Source: Bdellovibrionales bacterium
GTDB lineage: Bacteria; Bdellovibrionota; Bdellovibrionia; Bdellovibrionales; UBA1609
Direction: 5' to 3'
Length of the DNA stretch: 64,000 nt
Assembly: GCA_019637855.1 (NCBI GenBank)
Contig: JAHBUX010000002.1
Location: forward strand, 62,001-126,000
Shown: piece after piece, positions 42,431-50,350 of the stretch
Numbering within the stretch: the stretch's first letter is position 1
Layout of the letters: every line of letters starts with the position of its first letter
The notes under the pieces: model-generated
The model's database searches: none
Told to the model about the DNA's origin: nothing
The model's input: the letters and a program-made list of their open reading frames with translations, nothing else
Program-made: the position numbers and the translations under genes

Positions 42431-43510
42431 ATGGAATCCACCTTTCAATGGAACGCAAAAACCAAAGTGGAGTTTTTAAAGAAGCTGCCCAGTCGCGAGC
42501 GCATGGCGGAGTCGCTTGGTTTTAAGCCTGAAAAATTCGTTGTGATCTATGACAAACGCTTAGCGAAGCACGAAGGCTTTGCTAAATGGATCGGTGACTT
42601 CACCATGGCTTATCCGGTCGGCGCAGGTGAGCGTTTGAAAGAGGTCGTCGATCTGCCGTCGCATTTAAAAAAACTGATGAAAATCATGGGTCCATTTTCG
42701 AGCAAGTCACTGGCCTTGGTCAGTGTGGGCGGCGGGTCGGTAGGCGACTTTGCGGGATTTGTAGCCAGTGTTTTGAAGCGTGGGGTCCCTTTCATTCAAA
42801 TCCCCTCAACTCTGTTGGCGGCTATGGATTCCGCTCACGGGGGGAAGACCGCGCTGAATATGGGTGAGGTTAAAAACCAGATCGGCACTTTCTATCCGGC
42901 CGACAGCGTGATGATTGTGAAGTCGTTGTTTGAAGGTTTACCGGCGCTCCAGCTGCAATCCGCTGGCGGCGAGTTGGCCAAGATGGCTTTGCTCGAAGGC
43001 GGCACACTGTACGATAAATTCAAAGCGGCCTTGCGCTTGGACTTTGAAACCATTTGGAACCTTCTACCGGAGGCTATCGAAGCGAAATACAAAGTGGTCG
43101 AGCGTGATCCGTTTGAGAAGAACGGCGAACGTCAGATGCTTAATCTTGGGCACAGTCTTGGTCACGCTTTGGAAAGCTACTATGGTTTGGCTCACGGAGT
43201 GGCTGTCGGCCAAGGTTTGATCTTCGCGGCTCAATGGAGCGCGCATCAAGGCTACTGGCGCGATCCGCGCGAGGCTCTGGAACTCTTGCAGGGCAGTGCG
43301 GGATTTTTGCCGGCAAAAGAATTTGTGAAAAAACATCGCGCGATGTCGCGCTCAAAGCTCTCGCGCTACATCTCCGAAGATAAGAAGCTCACTGATACGC
43401 GCCACTTGACCTTTGTGTTTTTAGAGGGAGTGGGTAAACCCTTCCGCAAGGTGGTCACGCTGGAGTCCTTTTTGACGGAAACTCAACGTCAGGGTTGGAC
43501 CTACGTGTGA
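42431..43510 (+). CDS. aroB: 3-dehydroquinate synthase
   Basis: 359 residues, second step of the shikimate pathway: DAHP to 3-dehydroquinate, with NAD and a divalent metal. VSVGGGSVGDFAGFVAS near 103-119 binds NAD; the substrate lysine lies in AHGGKTALN; metal ligands are Glu in GGELAKMAL and His residues in NLGHSLGHALE. All key residues appear intact. First gene of the aroB-aroA-aroKDE-aroC operon, whose genes are linked by overlaps. Gene order equals the domain order of eukaryotic AROM. Confidence 0.93.
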   Translation: MESTFQWNAKTKVEFLKKLPSRERMAESLGFKPEKFVVIYDKRLAKHEGFAKWIGDFTMAYPVGAGERLKEVVDLPSHLKKLMKIMGPFSSKSLALVSVGGGSVGDFAGFVASVLKRGVPFIQIPSTLLAAMDSAHGGKTALNMGEVKNQIGTFYPADSVMIVKSLFEGLPALQLQSAGGELAKMALLEGGTLYDKFKAALRLDFETIWNLLPEAIEAKYKVVERDPFEKNGERQMLNLGHSLGHALESYYGLAHGVAVGQGLIFAAQWSAHQGYWRDPREALELLQGSAGFLPAKEFVKKHRAMSRSKLSRYISEDKKLTDTRHLTFVFLEGVGKPFRKVVTLESFLTETQRQGWTYV

Positions 43511-44685
43511 GTGCCTTTGCCTTTGTGGGCAAGCTTCCCGCATCCAAGTCCATGTTGAACCGTCTGCTGTTGTTGCAAAGCTACTCTCCTGATTTACGCA
43601 TCGAAGGTGACAGTCAGTGCGAAGACGTTCTGCGCATGCGCGCCGCCCTCGCGGATCTCGCCGCCGGTCGGGAAATGAACGCCGGTAGCGCCGGAACCGT
43701 TCTGCGTTTTATGGCTTTGCGTGCGGCGCGGGAGCCAGGTACCCATCGTATCGTGGGCGAACGTCGTTTGTTCGCACGCCCACAACAAGAGTTGCTCAAA
43801 ATTCTTAAGCAGATTGGCGTCGAGGCTAAGCTTTCAGAAAATTCTTTGCAGATGAAGGGCGAGGGCTGGCGCCTGCACGGCGACACTTTGCTCGTGCCTT
43901 TTGAGCGCAGCAGCCAGTTTGCGACGGCGGTTTTACTGAATGCATGGGATTTACCCTTCGACCTATATGTTTCTTTAGGTGGGCAGAAGGTGAGTGAAGG
44001 TTATTGGCGCATGAGCTTGCGTATGGCGCAAGAACTCGGCATGCGCATTGACTTCTGGGATGGCGACTTTCGCGTTCCACGGGGGCAGAAAATCAACCGC
44101 TTCTCTTACTCCGCCGAAGTCGATGTAAGCTCGGCTTTTGCTTTGGCCGCTGTTGCTGCAGTCAGTGGAGCGGCGACGTTTTTAGATTTTCCGTCCGTGG
44201 GTTTGCAGCCAGACGTGGGCTTTGTGGCCATTCTTGAGCGTATGGGTGTGCCGGTCGTGCAAACCATGTCGACCTTGAAAGTGGAACGCACCCGGCGCTT
44301 GACCGGAGTAGCGGTGAATCTGAAGACCATGCCGGATCTGTTCCCGGTCTTGGCCGCGCTGTGTGCTTTGGCCGAGGGAGAAAGTGATCTCTACGGTGCG
44401 CCTCACTTAGTGCATAAAGAATCCGATCGTTTGCATCAGGTTGCCGAGTGGATTCGCCGCCTTGGCCGCGAAGTCGAAGTGAAAGAAGACGGTATGGTGA
44501 TCCGTGGTGAGCCTGTGGCGGCGCCTGGGCCTGGAGGTCTGGTGTTGAATTGCGCCGGCGATCACCGTTTGGCTTTTGCCGCTGCGGTTTTGCGGGCCGC
44601 GGGTTTTGCGGTTGAGATCGAACATCCCGAAGTGGTCACTAAAAGTTTTCCTGAATTCTGGAGCATTCTCGGATGGGAAATCTAG
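43507..44685 (+). CDS. aroA: 3-phosphoshikimate 1-carboxyvinyltransferase (EPSP synthase)
   Basis: 392 residues, sixth step of the shikimate pathway. KLPASKSMLNRLLLL holds the conserved Lys, Ser and Arg for shikimate-3-phosphate; NAGSAGTVLRF at about 57-67 is the PEP loop; the catalytic Asp is in TMPDLFPVLAAL; GDHRLAFA ends the active site. It is some 35 residues shorter than E. coli AroA and quite divergent, but the motifs are in place. GTG start in a GTGA overlap with aroB; its end overlaps the trifunctional gene by 13 bases. Confidence 0.9.
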   Translation: MSAFAFVGKLPASKSMLNRLLLLQSYSPDLRIEGDSQCEDVLRMRAALADLAAGREMNAGSAGTVLRFMALRAAREPGTHRIVGERRLFARPQQELLKILKQIGVEAKLSENSLQMKGEGWRLHGDTLLVPFERSSQFATAVLLNAWDLPFDLYVSLGGQKVSEGYWRMSLRMAQELGMRIDFWDGDFRVPRGQKINRFSYSAEVDVSSAFALAAVAAVSGAATFLDFPSVGLQPDVGFVAILERMGVPVVQTMSTLKVERTRRLTGVAVNLKTMPDLFPVLAALCALAEGESDLYGAPHLVHKESDRLHQVAEWIRRLGREVEVKEDGMVIRGEPVAAPGPGGLVLNCAGDHRLAFAAAVLRAAGFAVEIEHPEVVTKSFPEFWSILGWEI

Positions 44686-46409
44686 TCACTTTACTGATCG
44701 GCCATCGCGGCACTGGCAAAAGCGCTTTGCTCAAGCGTTTGGCTGATCGTCATCCGCAAGTGGCGACCTTTGATCTAGATAGCGAGATCGCTCATAGCAC
44801 CGGTGAGAGTGTGAGCGCTATCTTTGCGCGCAGTGAGCCTGAGTTCCGCGCGCACGAACGCCGAGTTTTAAACGAGCTGATCTCGACCCCGGGTGCGAAA
44901 GTCATTGCCCTTGGTGCGGGCTTTGAAGGCCCTTTGCCGGCGGAAGCTCACGTGGTGTGGGTTCGCCGCGCCACGGATGCGGGGGGCCGCGTGTTTACTG
45001 GTCGTCCGCGTTTAAATCCTAATGTCAGTTTATACGAAGAGTATATGGAGCGCTTTCCTCAGCGCGAAGAGCGCTATCGCTTATGGGCGCACGAGGTCCT
45101 GACCGTGCCCGAAGGAGATGAAAGTGCGTTGAGTGAAGACGCTTGGGACCTGAGTGATTTTTTATGGTCACCGCGCTGGAACTTACGCGCCGATCTGACA
45201 CTCTTGCCGGAAGACTTCCGTGCCTGGCGCCCGTTCTGGGGTAAGCGCTATTTTTGGGATTTGCGCTATTTGGAAGTGCGCGAGGATCTTTTGCGCCCCG
45301 ATCAGATGGAGCGCGCTCTGACTGATATCCCTGCCGATAAAATCATTTACGCCTGTCGCGATACGACGGTGATGCCGGAGGCGTACAAATGCGACTGGCC
45401 GCTTGAAAAAGGTGCTCCTCCGCGCCGGCCGTTTATTTTGTCACTGCATGCGCGCGATCAGGAATGGTCAAGATGTTTAGAAGAGCTCACGTCCCACCCG
45501 GCCGAAATTTATAAGTTGGCGGTGGAGATCCGCGATTTTCATGAGCTCGAGCTGGGACACAAGTGGTGGTTGGAAGACCCCGAACATCGCGCCTTCTTGC
45601 CGCGATCAGTGGATGGGCGCTGGCGCTGGTACCGCAGCTTATTTGGTCCGCGCATGCCGCTTCATTATATCCGCGAGGGGCAGGGCAGCGCTTTAGATCA
45701 ACCGTATCTGTGGCAGTCTGTGTTGCAACCGGTGTTGGGTAAGAATTTTGCCGCCGTGCTCGGTAACCCGGTTGAACACAGTCGCTCGCCGCGCGAGCAT
45801 CAGGCGTTTTTCAAAAACACTCCATTTGTGACGGTCGAAGTCCGCGAAGAGGAGTTCGCTCAAGCTCTTCCGGTATTGCAACGATTGGGATTGAAGTATG
45901 CGGCTGTCACATCGCCGTTGAAACGCGTGGCGTTTGCCGCGTGCGAGACGCTGAGCTCGGAAGCTGAGTCCCTGCGTACGGTCAACACGCTTTTTCACGA
46001 CGGTGTGATTTGGCATGGACACAACACCGATTATTTAGCTCTAAAGCAGATTCGCTCGCAGCTGCCTGAGCTTGCGAGCGTATGGCTTTGGGGCGGCGGT
46101 GGCATTAAAAGTTCGGTCAAGCGAGTTTGGCCGGAAGCGCGCGAAATTTCCGCACGTGCGGGTGTTACTGCGGAGACGAGCGAGAGTCCGGCGTTGGTGA
46201 TTTGGGCGACCGGCCGCTCGCGCGAGTTTCAATGGCCGCCAGAACACGTGCAGCCGCAGCTGATTTTGGATTTGAACTATGGTGAAAATTCGCCGGGCCT
46301 GGAATGGGCGGTGCGATCCAACTTACCCTACCAATCCGGCTTGAGAATGTTTAAGCTACAGGCCGAAGCACAGCGGATCTATTGGCGCGCACGCAGCGAG
46401 GACGTATGA
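44673..46409 (+). CDS. aroK/aroD/aroE: trifunctional shikimate kinase / type I 3-dehydroquinate dehydratase / shikimate dehydrogenase
   Basis: One 578-residue chain carries three shikimate enzymes. Kinase, about 1-165: Walker A GHRGTGKS at 10-17, Asp34/Asp36, LGAGFEG, RPRL. Type I dehydratase, about 170-355: LEVREDLL, IYACRD, His259 in LSLHARDQ and Schiff-base Lys281 in IYKLAVEI, and FGPRMPL. Dehydrogenase, about 357-578: LGNPVEHSRSP, Lys417 in TSPLK, VNTL, HNTDY with Asp453, GGGGIKS, and GLRMFKLQ. The active-site residues of all three seem present. It would convert dehydroquinate to shikimate-3-phosphate through three steps, feeding AroA. The domain order equals the last three of eukaryotic AROM. 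Its stop overlaps aroC (ATGA). Confidence 0.9.
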   Translation: MGNLVTLLIGHRGTGKSALLKRLADRHPQVATFDLDSEIAHSTGESVSAIFARSEPEFRAHERRVLNELISTPGAKVIALGAGFEGPLPAEAHVVWVRRATDAGGRVFTGRPRLNPNVSLYEEYMERFPQREERYRLWAHEVLTVPEGDESALSEDAWDLSDFLWSPRWNLRADLTLLPEDFRAWRPFWGKRYFWDLRYLEVREDLLRPDQMERALTDIPADKIIYACRDTTVMPEAYKCDWPLEKGAPPRRPFILSLHARDQEWSRCLEELTSHPAEIYKLAVEIRDFHELELGHKWWLEDPEHRAFLPRSVDGRWRWYRSLFGPRMPLHYIREGQGSALDQPYLWQSVLQPVLGKNFAAVLGNPVEHSRSPREHQAFFKNTPFVTVEVREEEFAQALPVLQRLGLKYAAVTSPLKRVAFAACETLSSEAESLRTVNTLFHDGVIWHGHNTDYLALKQIRSQLPELASVWLWGGGGIKSSVKRVWPEAREISARAGVTAETSESPALVIWATGRSREFQWPPEHVQPQLILDLNYGENSPGLEWAVRSNLPYQSGLRMFKLQAEAQRIYWRARSEDV

Positions 46410-47440
46410 GAGGCAATCAGTTCGGTCGCGTATTTTGTCTAAATACTTTTGGTGAAAGCCATGGGCCCGGTATGGGCGCTGTGATCGATGGTTGTCCCGC
46501 CGGCGTTGTTTGGCAGCAAGAGTTGATGAACCGTTCCCTGGAACGTCGGCGGCCGGGGCGTAGTCCGTTTGCCTCTGGACGACAGGAAAGCGATATTGTT
46601 GAGATTCTTTCGGGTGTTTATGAAAGCGTTACGCTCGGCACTCCTATCGCCGCGGTCTTATATAATGAAGACGCGCGTTCGCAGGACTATAAACCCCAAC
46701 AGATGCAGCAACGCCAAGGCCACGCCACCGATCTGTGGCAAAACAAATACGGTCATTCGGATCCGCGTGGTAGTGGCCGTGCCTCGGGCCGTGAGACTGT
46801 GAGCCGTGTGATTGGCGGCGCCGTAGCCCGTATGTTTGTCAGCCAAGTGTATCCGGAAGCACAAGTCATTTCGTTTGTTTCGCGCATTGGTCGCATTGCT
46901 TTGAGCGATGGTGATTGCGTTGACGCTGCCGAGGCTTTGGAAAATGATCCCTGGCACGTGGATGAGTTTAGTTTACGCTGCCCTAGTCAGGAGAAGAACG
47001 ACTCAATGGAGTCTTTGCTCTCCGAAGCCCGCGAGACGGGCGAGAGCTACGGTGGCATGGCCTTTGTACGCCTGGCAGGGATTCCGCGTGGGCTAGGTCA
47101 ACCTGTGTTTGGTAAACTAAAATCGGAACTAGCCGCTGCTTTTATGAGCATTGGTGCGACCGCGGGCGTGGAGATGGGTCAAGGGTTCGAAGCCGCGCAA
47201 ACGTCAGGTAAAGAGTTTCACAACAGTAGACAAGATTATGGCGGATTAAGAGGAGGAATCTCAACAGGTGATCCGGTGAGCTTCCGCGTGGCTTTCAAGC
47301 CGACAGCCACACGCAATGAGATGGCGCGTGAAGGTCGTCACGATCCGTGCATCGTTCCGCGCGCAGTTCCAGTTTTGGAAGCGATGGCGTGGCTTGTATT
47401 GGCTGACCAAATTTTGTTGTCGCGCTTAGACCGAGTTTGA
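46406..47440 (+). CDS. aroC: chorismate synthase
   Basis: 344 residues, the last shikimate step, FMN-dependent. The start MRGNQFGRVFCLNTFGESHG is the family signature; SGRASGRETVSRVIGGAVA binds FMN, and SGKEFHNSRQDYGGLRGGIS and FKPTAT complete it. Length is slightly short of 360 but motifs are whole. ATGA overlap with the trifunctional gene fixes the start; a longer frame begins inside that gene. It produces chorismate for menF, which starts 1.9 kb away. Confidence 0.95.
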   Translation: MRGNQFGRVFCLNTFGESHGPGMGAVIDGCPAGVVWQQELMNRSLERRRPGRSPFASGRQESDIVEILSGVYESVTLGTPIAAVLYNEDARSQDYKPQQMQQRQGHATDLWQNKYGHSDPRGSGRASGRETVSRVIGGAVARMFVSQVYPEAQVISFVSRIGRIALSDGDCVDAAEALENDPWHVDEFSLRCPSQEKNDSMESLLSEARETGESYGGMAFVRLAGIPRGLGQPVFGKLKSELAAAFMSIGATAGVEMGQGFEAAQTSGKEFHNSRQDYGGLRGGISTGDPVSFRVAFKPTATRNEMAREGRHDPCIVPRAVPVLEAMAWLVLADQILLSRLDRV

Positions 47441-47473
47441 CAGACACTTGGTTTTTAGCGACAACAGTCGACT

Positions 47474-47731
47474 ATGAAAAAACAAACCGAAGTCAAAATC
47501 CCTTGGAAGTCTCTGCGCGAACGCGCCGGTCTCACTCAGAGCGAAGTTTCGCGTGCTTTGGGTTATTCGACACCGCAGTTTATCTCGAATGTGGAGCGCG
47601 GCCGTTGCCGTTTCCCGGTTCAGAAATTGCCGAAAATTCGTAAACTCTATCGCATGTCTGTCGATCAAGTCGTCGAGATGATCGTCAAAGAAGAAAAGCA
47701 AGGCCTGCTCAAGGCTTTCCGTCGCGCTTAA
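47474..47731 (+). CDS. XRE-type helix-turn-helix mini-regulator
   Basis: 85 residues consisting almost only of a DNA-binding domain: WKSLRERAGLTQSEVSRALGY holds helices 1-2, and STPQFISNVERGRCRFP the recognition helix and turn. A short charged tail follows. It lies 34 bases after aroC, in the same direction, ahead of the convergent menG. It may regulate the aro or men genes it sits between, but no operator was identified. It could also be part of the aroC message. Confidence 0.8.
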   Translation: MKKQTEVKIPWKSLRERAGLTQSEVSRALGYSTPQFISNVERGRCRFPVQKLPKIRKLYRMSVDQVVEMIVKEEKQGLLKAFRRA

Positions 47732-47761
47732 ATAAATAAATTTAAACAATTGGATATGGCA

Positions 47762-47782
47762 GGTTGCCTTGGTTAGGCAACC
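47762..47782. terminator. candidate bidirectional terminator between the HTH gene and menG
   Basis: GGTTGCCT-N5-AGGCAACC is a perfect eight-base stem that overlaps the menG stop codon. On the minus strand an A/T-rich tract (AATTGTTTAAATTTATTT) begins 13 bases later. The T-run is not immediate, so efficiency is uncertain. Confidence 0.45.
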
Positions 47783-48480
47783 ACGCCGCGGTAAATGAAC
47801 GACGCTCCGCCCATGAGTGTCCGGTACTCGCACGTTTTAAACGCGTGAGTGGAATTCATAAGATCAACAAAGCGTTCACGACTGGGAAAGCCACGCGATG
47901 AACGATTCAGATATTCGTAGGCGCCTCGTTGACCGGTGATCCAGCCGCCCAAGCGTGGAACCACCTGGCGAATATAAAATTGCATTGCTAGCTTGAGGCC
48001 CGTGCTGGGCGTATCACCAGTTTCTAGAATCATCACGCGGCCGCCCGGTTTCACCACGCGCGCCATCTCTCGTAAGGCTTTGGCCGGATCGGAGACATTG
48101 CGAATTCCGTAAGCGATGCTGGCGATATCGAACTGATTGTCGGAGAACGGTAGCTGAGTCACGTCCGCTAAGCTGAAGTCGACGTTCAGACCGAGAGCTT
48201 TCGCTTTCGGCGGTGCTTTGTCCAACATGCTCTCGCAAAAGTCGGTGCCGGTGACATGACCCTGTGGACCTACGGCACGTTTGAATTCAAGGGCCAGGTC
48301 GCCAGTGCCCGTGGCGCAATCCAAAACGTGATCACCGCGTTGGGCTCCACTCCAGGCTACGGTTTTACGGCGCCAGGAGCGCGCCATTCCGAAAGTCATC
48401 GCATCGTTGGCGCGATCGTAGCCAGCGGCCACAGAGGTAAAGATAGATTTGATCTCTTCCGGTCGCGGACCTTGCATCAT
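47773..48480 (-). CDS. menG: demethylmenaquinone methyltransferase (UbiE/MenG)
   Basis: 235 residues of the UbiE family: IKSIFTSVAAGYDRANDAMTFG at the start, VLDCATGTGDLALEF as motif I, and YGIRNVSDPAKALREMARVVKPGG, all diagnostic. It methylates demethylmenaquinone with SAM, the final step of menaquinone synthesis. Ubiquinone function is unlikely because the window holds a whole men pathway and no other ubi gene. The ATG overlaps the DAHP synthase stop (ATGA), so the first enzyme of aromatic synthesis and the last of menaquinone synthesis are translated from one message. Confidence 0.92.
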   Translation of the reverse strand: MMQGPRPEEIKSIFTSVAAGYDRANDAMTFGMARSWRRKTVAWSGAQRGDHVLDCATGTGDLALEFKRAVGPQGHVTGTDFCESMLDKAPPKAKALGLNVDFSLADVTQLPFSDNQFDIASIAYGIRNVSDPAKALREMARVVKPGGRVMILETGDTPSTGLKLAMQFYIRQVVPRLGGWITGQRGAYEYLNRSSRGFPSRERFVDLMNSTHAFKTCEYRTLMGGASFIYRGVVA

Positions 48481-49274
48481 ACCGTCGCCATCTTGCGATC
48501 CAGCGCCGTCAAAACCTTCGGCAGTTTATGCATCAGATCTTCAAACTGCGCAAAATTCAGCGACTGGTAACCGTCGGATTTAGCTTCCGGCGGGTTGGGA
48601 TGCACTTCAACCAACAGGCCGTCGGCGCCGGCAGCAGCCGCTGCCAAAGCGATCGGAGTCACCAAGGCTGCAATGCCCGTCCCATGCGAAGGATCTGCTA
48701 AAATCGGGAAGGGAGTCTCTTGCTTGGTCAGAGCGATGGCGTTGATATCAAAAGTGTTACGTGTTGCGGTTTCAAAGGTACGGATACCGCGTTCACAGAG
48801 AATGATTTTCTCATTTCCGCCTTTGGCCAAATAGTCGACGGCCAACATCCACTCTTTGAAAGTGGCGGCGAACCCGCGTTTGAGCAAAATTGGTTTATCG
48901 ATCTGAGAGAGTTCTTTCAACAAAGCGTAGTTGTGCATGTTGCGTGAGCCGACTTGAAAAGCATCGACCACATCGAGGAAGTCGCCGATCTGACGCGCGT
49001 CCGTGATCTCAGAAACAAAGGGAAGGCCGACGTCCTTTTTAACAGCGCGGACGAATTCAAAAGCTTCGCGACCCAGACCTTGGAAGGCGCGCGGGTCCGT
49101 ACGAAGTTTATAGAGACCGCCGCGCAGGCCTGCGCCACCTTGCTCTTTCACTTTGCGAGCCGTGAGGCTGAATTGCTCTTGAGACTCAACTGAACAGGGG
49201 CCAGCCCATACTGAAAATGGACCGCCACCCACAGTGGTGGAACCAACCTTGACGACGTTAAACTTGTGCTTCAT
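48477..49274 (-). CDS. 3-deoxy-7-phosphoheptulonate (DAHP) synthase, type I-beta
   Basis: 265 residues of the KDO8P-synthase-like DAHP synthase class. WAGPCSVESQEQ near 25-36, GLRGGLYKLRTDPRAFQGLG, LLKRGFAATFKEW, ILCERGIRTFE, and PILADPSHGTG with its metal ligands are characteristic. It joins PEP and erythrose-4-phosphate, the entry to the aromatic pathway. I chose the ATG giving MKHKFNVVKV; upstream ATGs would cross the divergent menF start. There is no N-terminal regulatory domain, so feedback control through that route is not expected. Confidence 0.9.
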   Translation of the reverse strand: MKHKFNVVKVGSTTVGGGPFSVWAGPCSVESQEQFSLTARKVKEQGGAGLRGGLYKLRTDPRAFQGLGREAFEFVRAVKKDVGLPFVSEITDARQIGDFLDVVDAFQVGSRNMHNYALLKELSQIDKPILLKRGFAATFKEWMLAVDYLAKGGNEKIILCERGIRTFETATRNTFDINAIALTKQETPFPILADPSHGTGIAALVTPIALAAAAAGADGLLVEVHPNPPEAKSDGYQSLNFAQFEDLMHKLPKVLTALDRKMATV

Positions 49275-49306
49275 TCTGCCCCAGTTTGTAGACCCTTGAA
49301 TGCTAT

Positions 49307-50350
49307 ATGTCATCAAGAGTTTCGAGAATCTCTAGTGGTATTGGAATGTTAGAAGAAGCACGTCAAGCTCGTAACAATCTCGCCTGGTTGCGTGATTCGC
49401 AGCACAAAAAGGCCCTGCACGTGTTGGGCAAGCGCCCCGAGCCATCGCCCGGTCGATTGGCGTTTTTTAGTCCTGACTTTGCGTTGAGCGAGGCCGAACC
49501 TTGGCTGGTGGGCGAAGAGATTCCATGGCCCGAGCCGTGGCCCACGGAATTGCCGCCATTACGTCACCGCGTCGAACCCTCTGCCGCCGACTTCAATCGT
49601 TTGCACGAGGATATCTTGCGCCGAATTGACGTGGGTGAGTTTGAGAAGGTCGTGCCGATCGTGTGTGAGGAGTTGGAGTACGCTTCGGTTCTGCAACCCT
49701 CCATGTTCCCGCGCGTTTTTTCTCAGCTAGAGAACCAATATTCCTATGGTTTTGCCTTTGGCCAAGAGGGTTTAGTTGGTGTCACACCGGAGTTGCTGTT
49801 TTCGGTGCGCGCCGGCGTTTTGCAAACCATGGCTTTGGCTGGAACGGGGCCTGTCGACGGACCGTCACTGCTGCAAGACCCTAAAGAACGGCGTGAGCAC
49901 GAGTTGGTGATCCAGCACATTGTCGGTGAGCTTTCATTATGGGGTCGGCCCAAAGTGGGCGAAACGGTGGAGCGTGTTTTTGGTGTTTTAAAGCATCTCT
50001 ACACGCCGATCCATTTACAGTTGCAGACGCAACCAACGTTTATGGATGTGGTGGTGCGCCTGCATCCTACGGCCGCACTAGGTGGTTGGCCGCGGCGGCC
50101 AGCGGTGGAGTGGTTGGAGCGCCAGAAGTTTCACACCGCGCGCGGTCGTTTTGGTGCGCCATTTGGTTTTCAAGATGCGGATGGATCCATGGTTTGTGTG
50201 GTGGCCATTCGCGGATTGCAGTGGACTGGCCGGCGCGCCCTGCTGTCTTCGGGGTGTGGCGTGGTGAAGGGCAGTCAGGCTCTGCGCGAGTGGAATGAGT
50301 TGGCTTTGAAGCGCAATTCGGTGAATCGCAATTTAGGTTTACGTATATGA
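49307..50350 (+). CDS. menF: isochorismate synthase
   Basis: 347 residues of the chorismate-binding family. VGVTPELLFSV, MALAGTGPVDGP, REHELVIQHI and LHPTAALGGWPRRPAVEWL are the conserved active-site blocks; they fit isochorismate rather than anthranilate synthase. It opens the menaquinone branch by converting chorismate. The N-terminal half is shorter than in E. coli MenF. The start is uncertain between this ATG and one 13 codons later. It is divergent from DAHP synthase, and its stop overlaps menD (ATGA). Confidence 0.9.
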   Translation: MSSRVSRISSGIGMLEEARQARNNLAWLRDSQHKKALHVLGKRPEPSPGRLAFFSPDFALSEAEPWLVGEEIPWPEPWPTELPPLRHRVEPSAADFNRLHEDILRRIDVGEFEKVVPIVCEELEYASVLQPSMFPRVFSQLENQYSYGFAFGQEGLVGVTPELLFSVRAGVLQTMALAGTGPVDGPSLLQDPKERREHELVIQHIVGELSLWGRPKVGETVERVFGVLKHLYTPIHLQLQTQPTFMDVVVRLHPTAALGGWPRRPAVEWLERQKFHTARGRFGAPFGFQDADGSMVCVVAIRGLQWTGRRALLSSGCGVVKGSQALREWNELALKRNSVNRNLGLRI

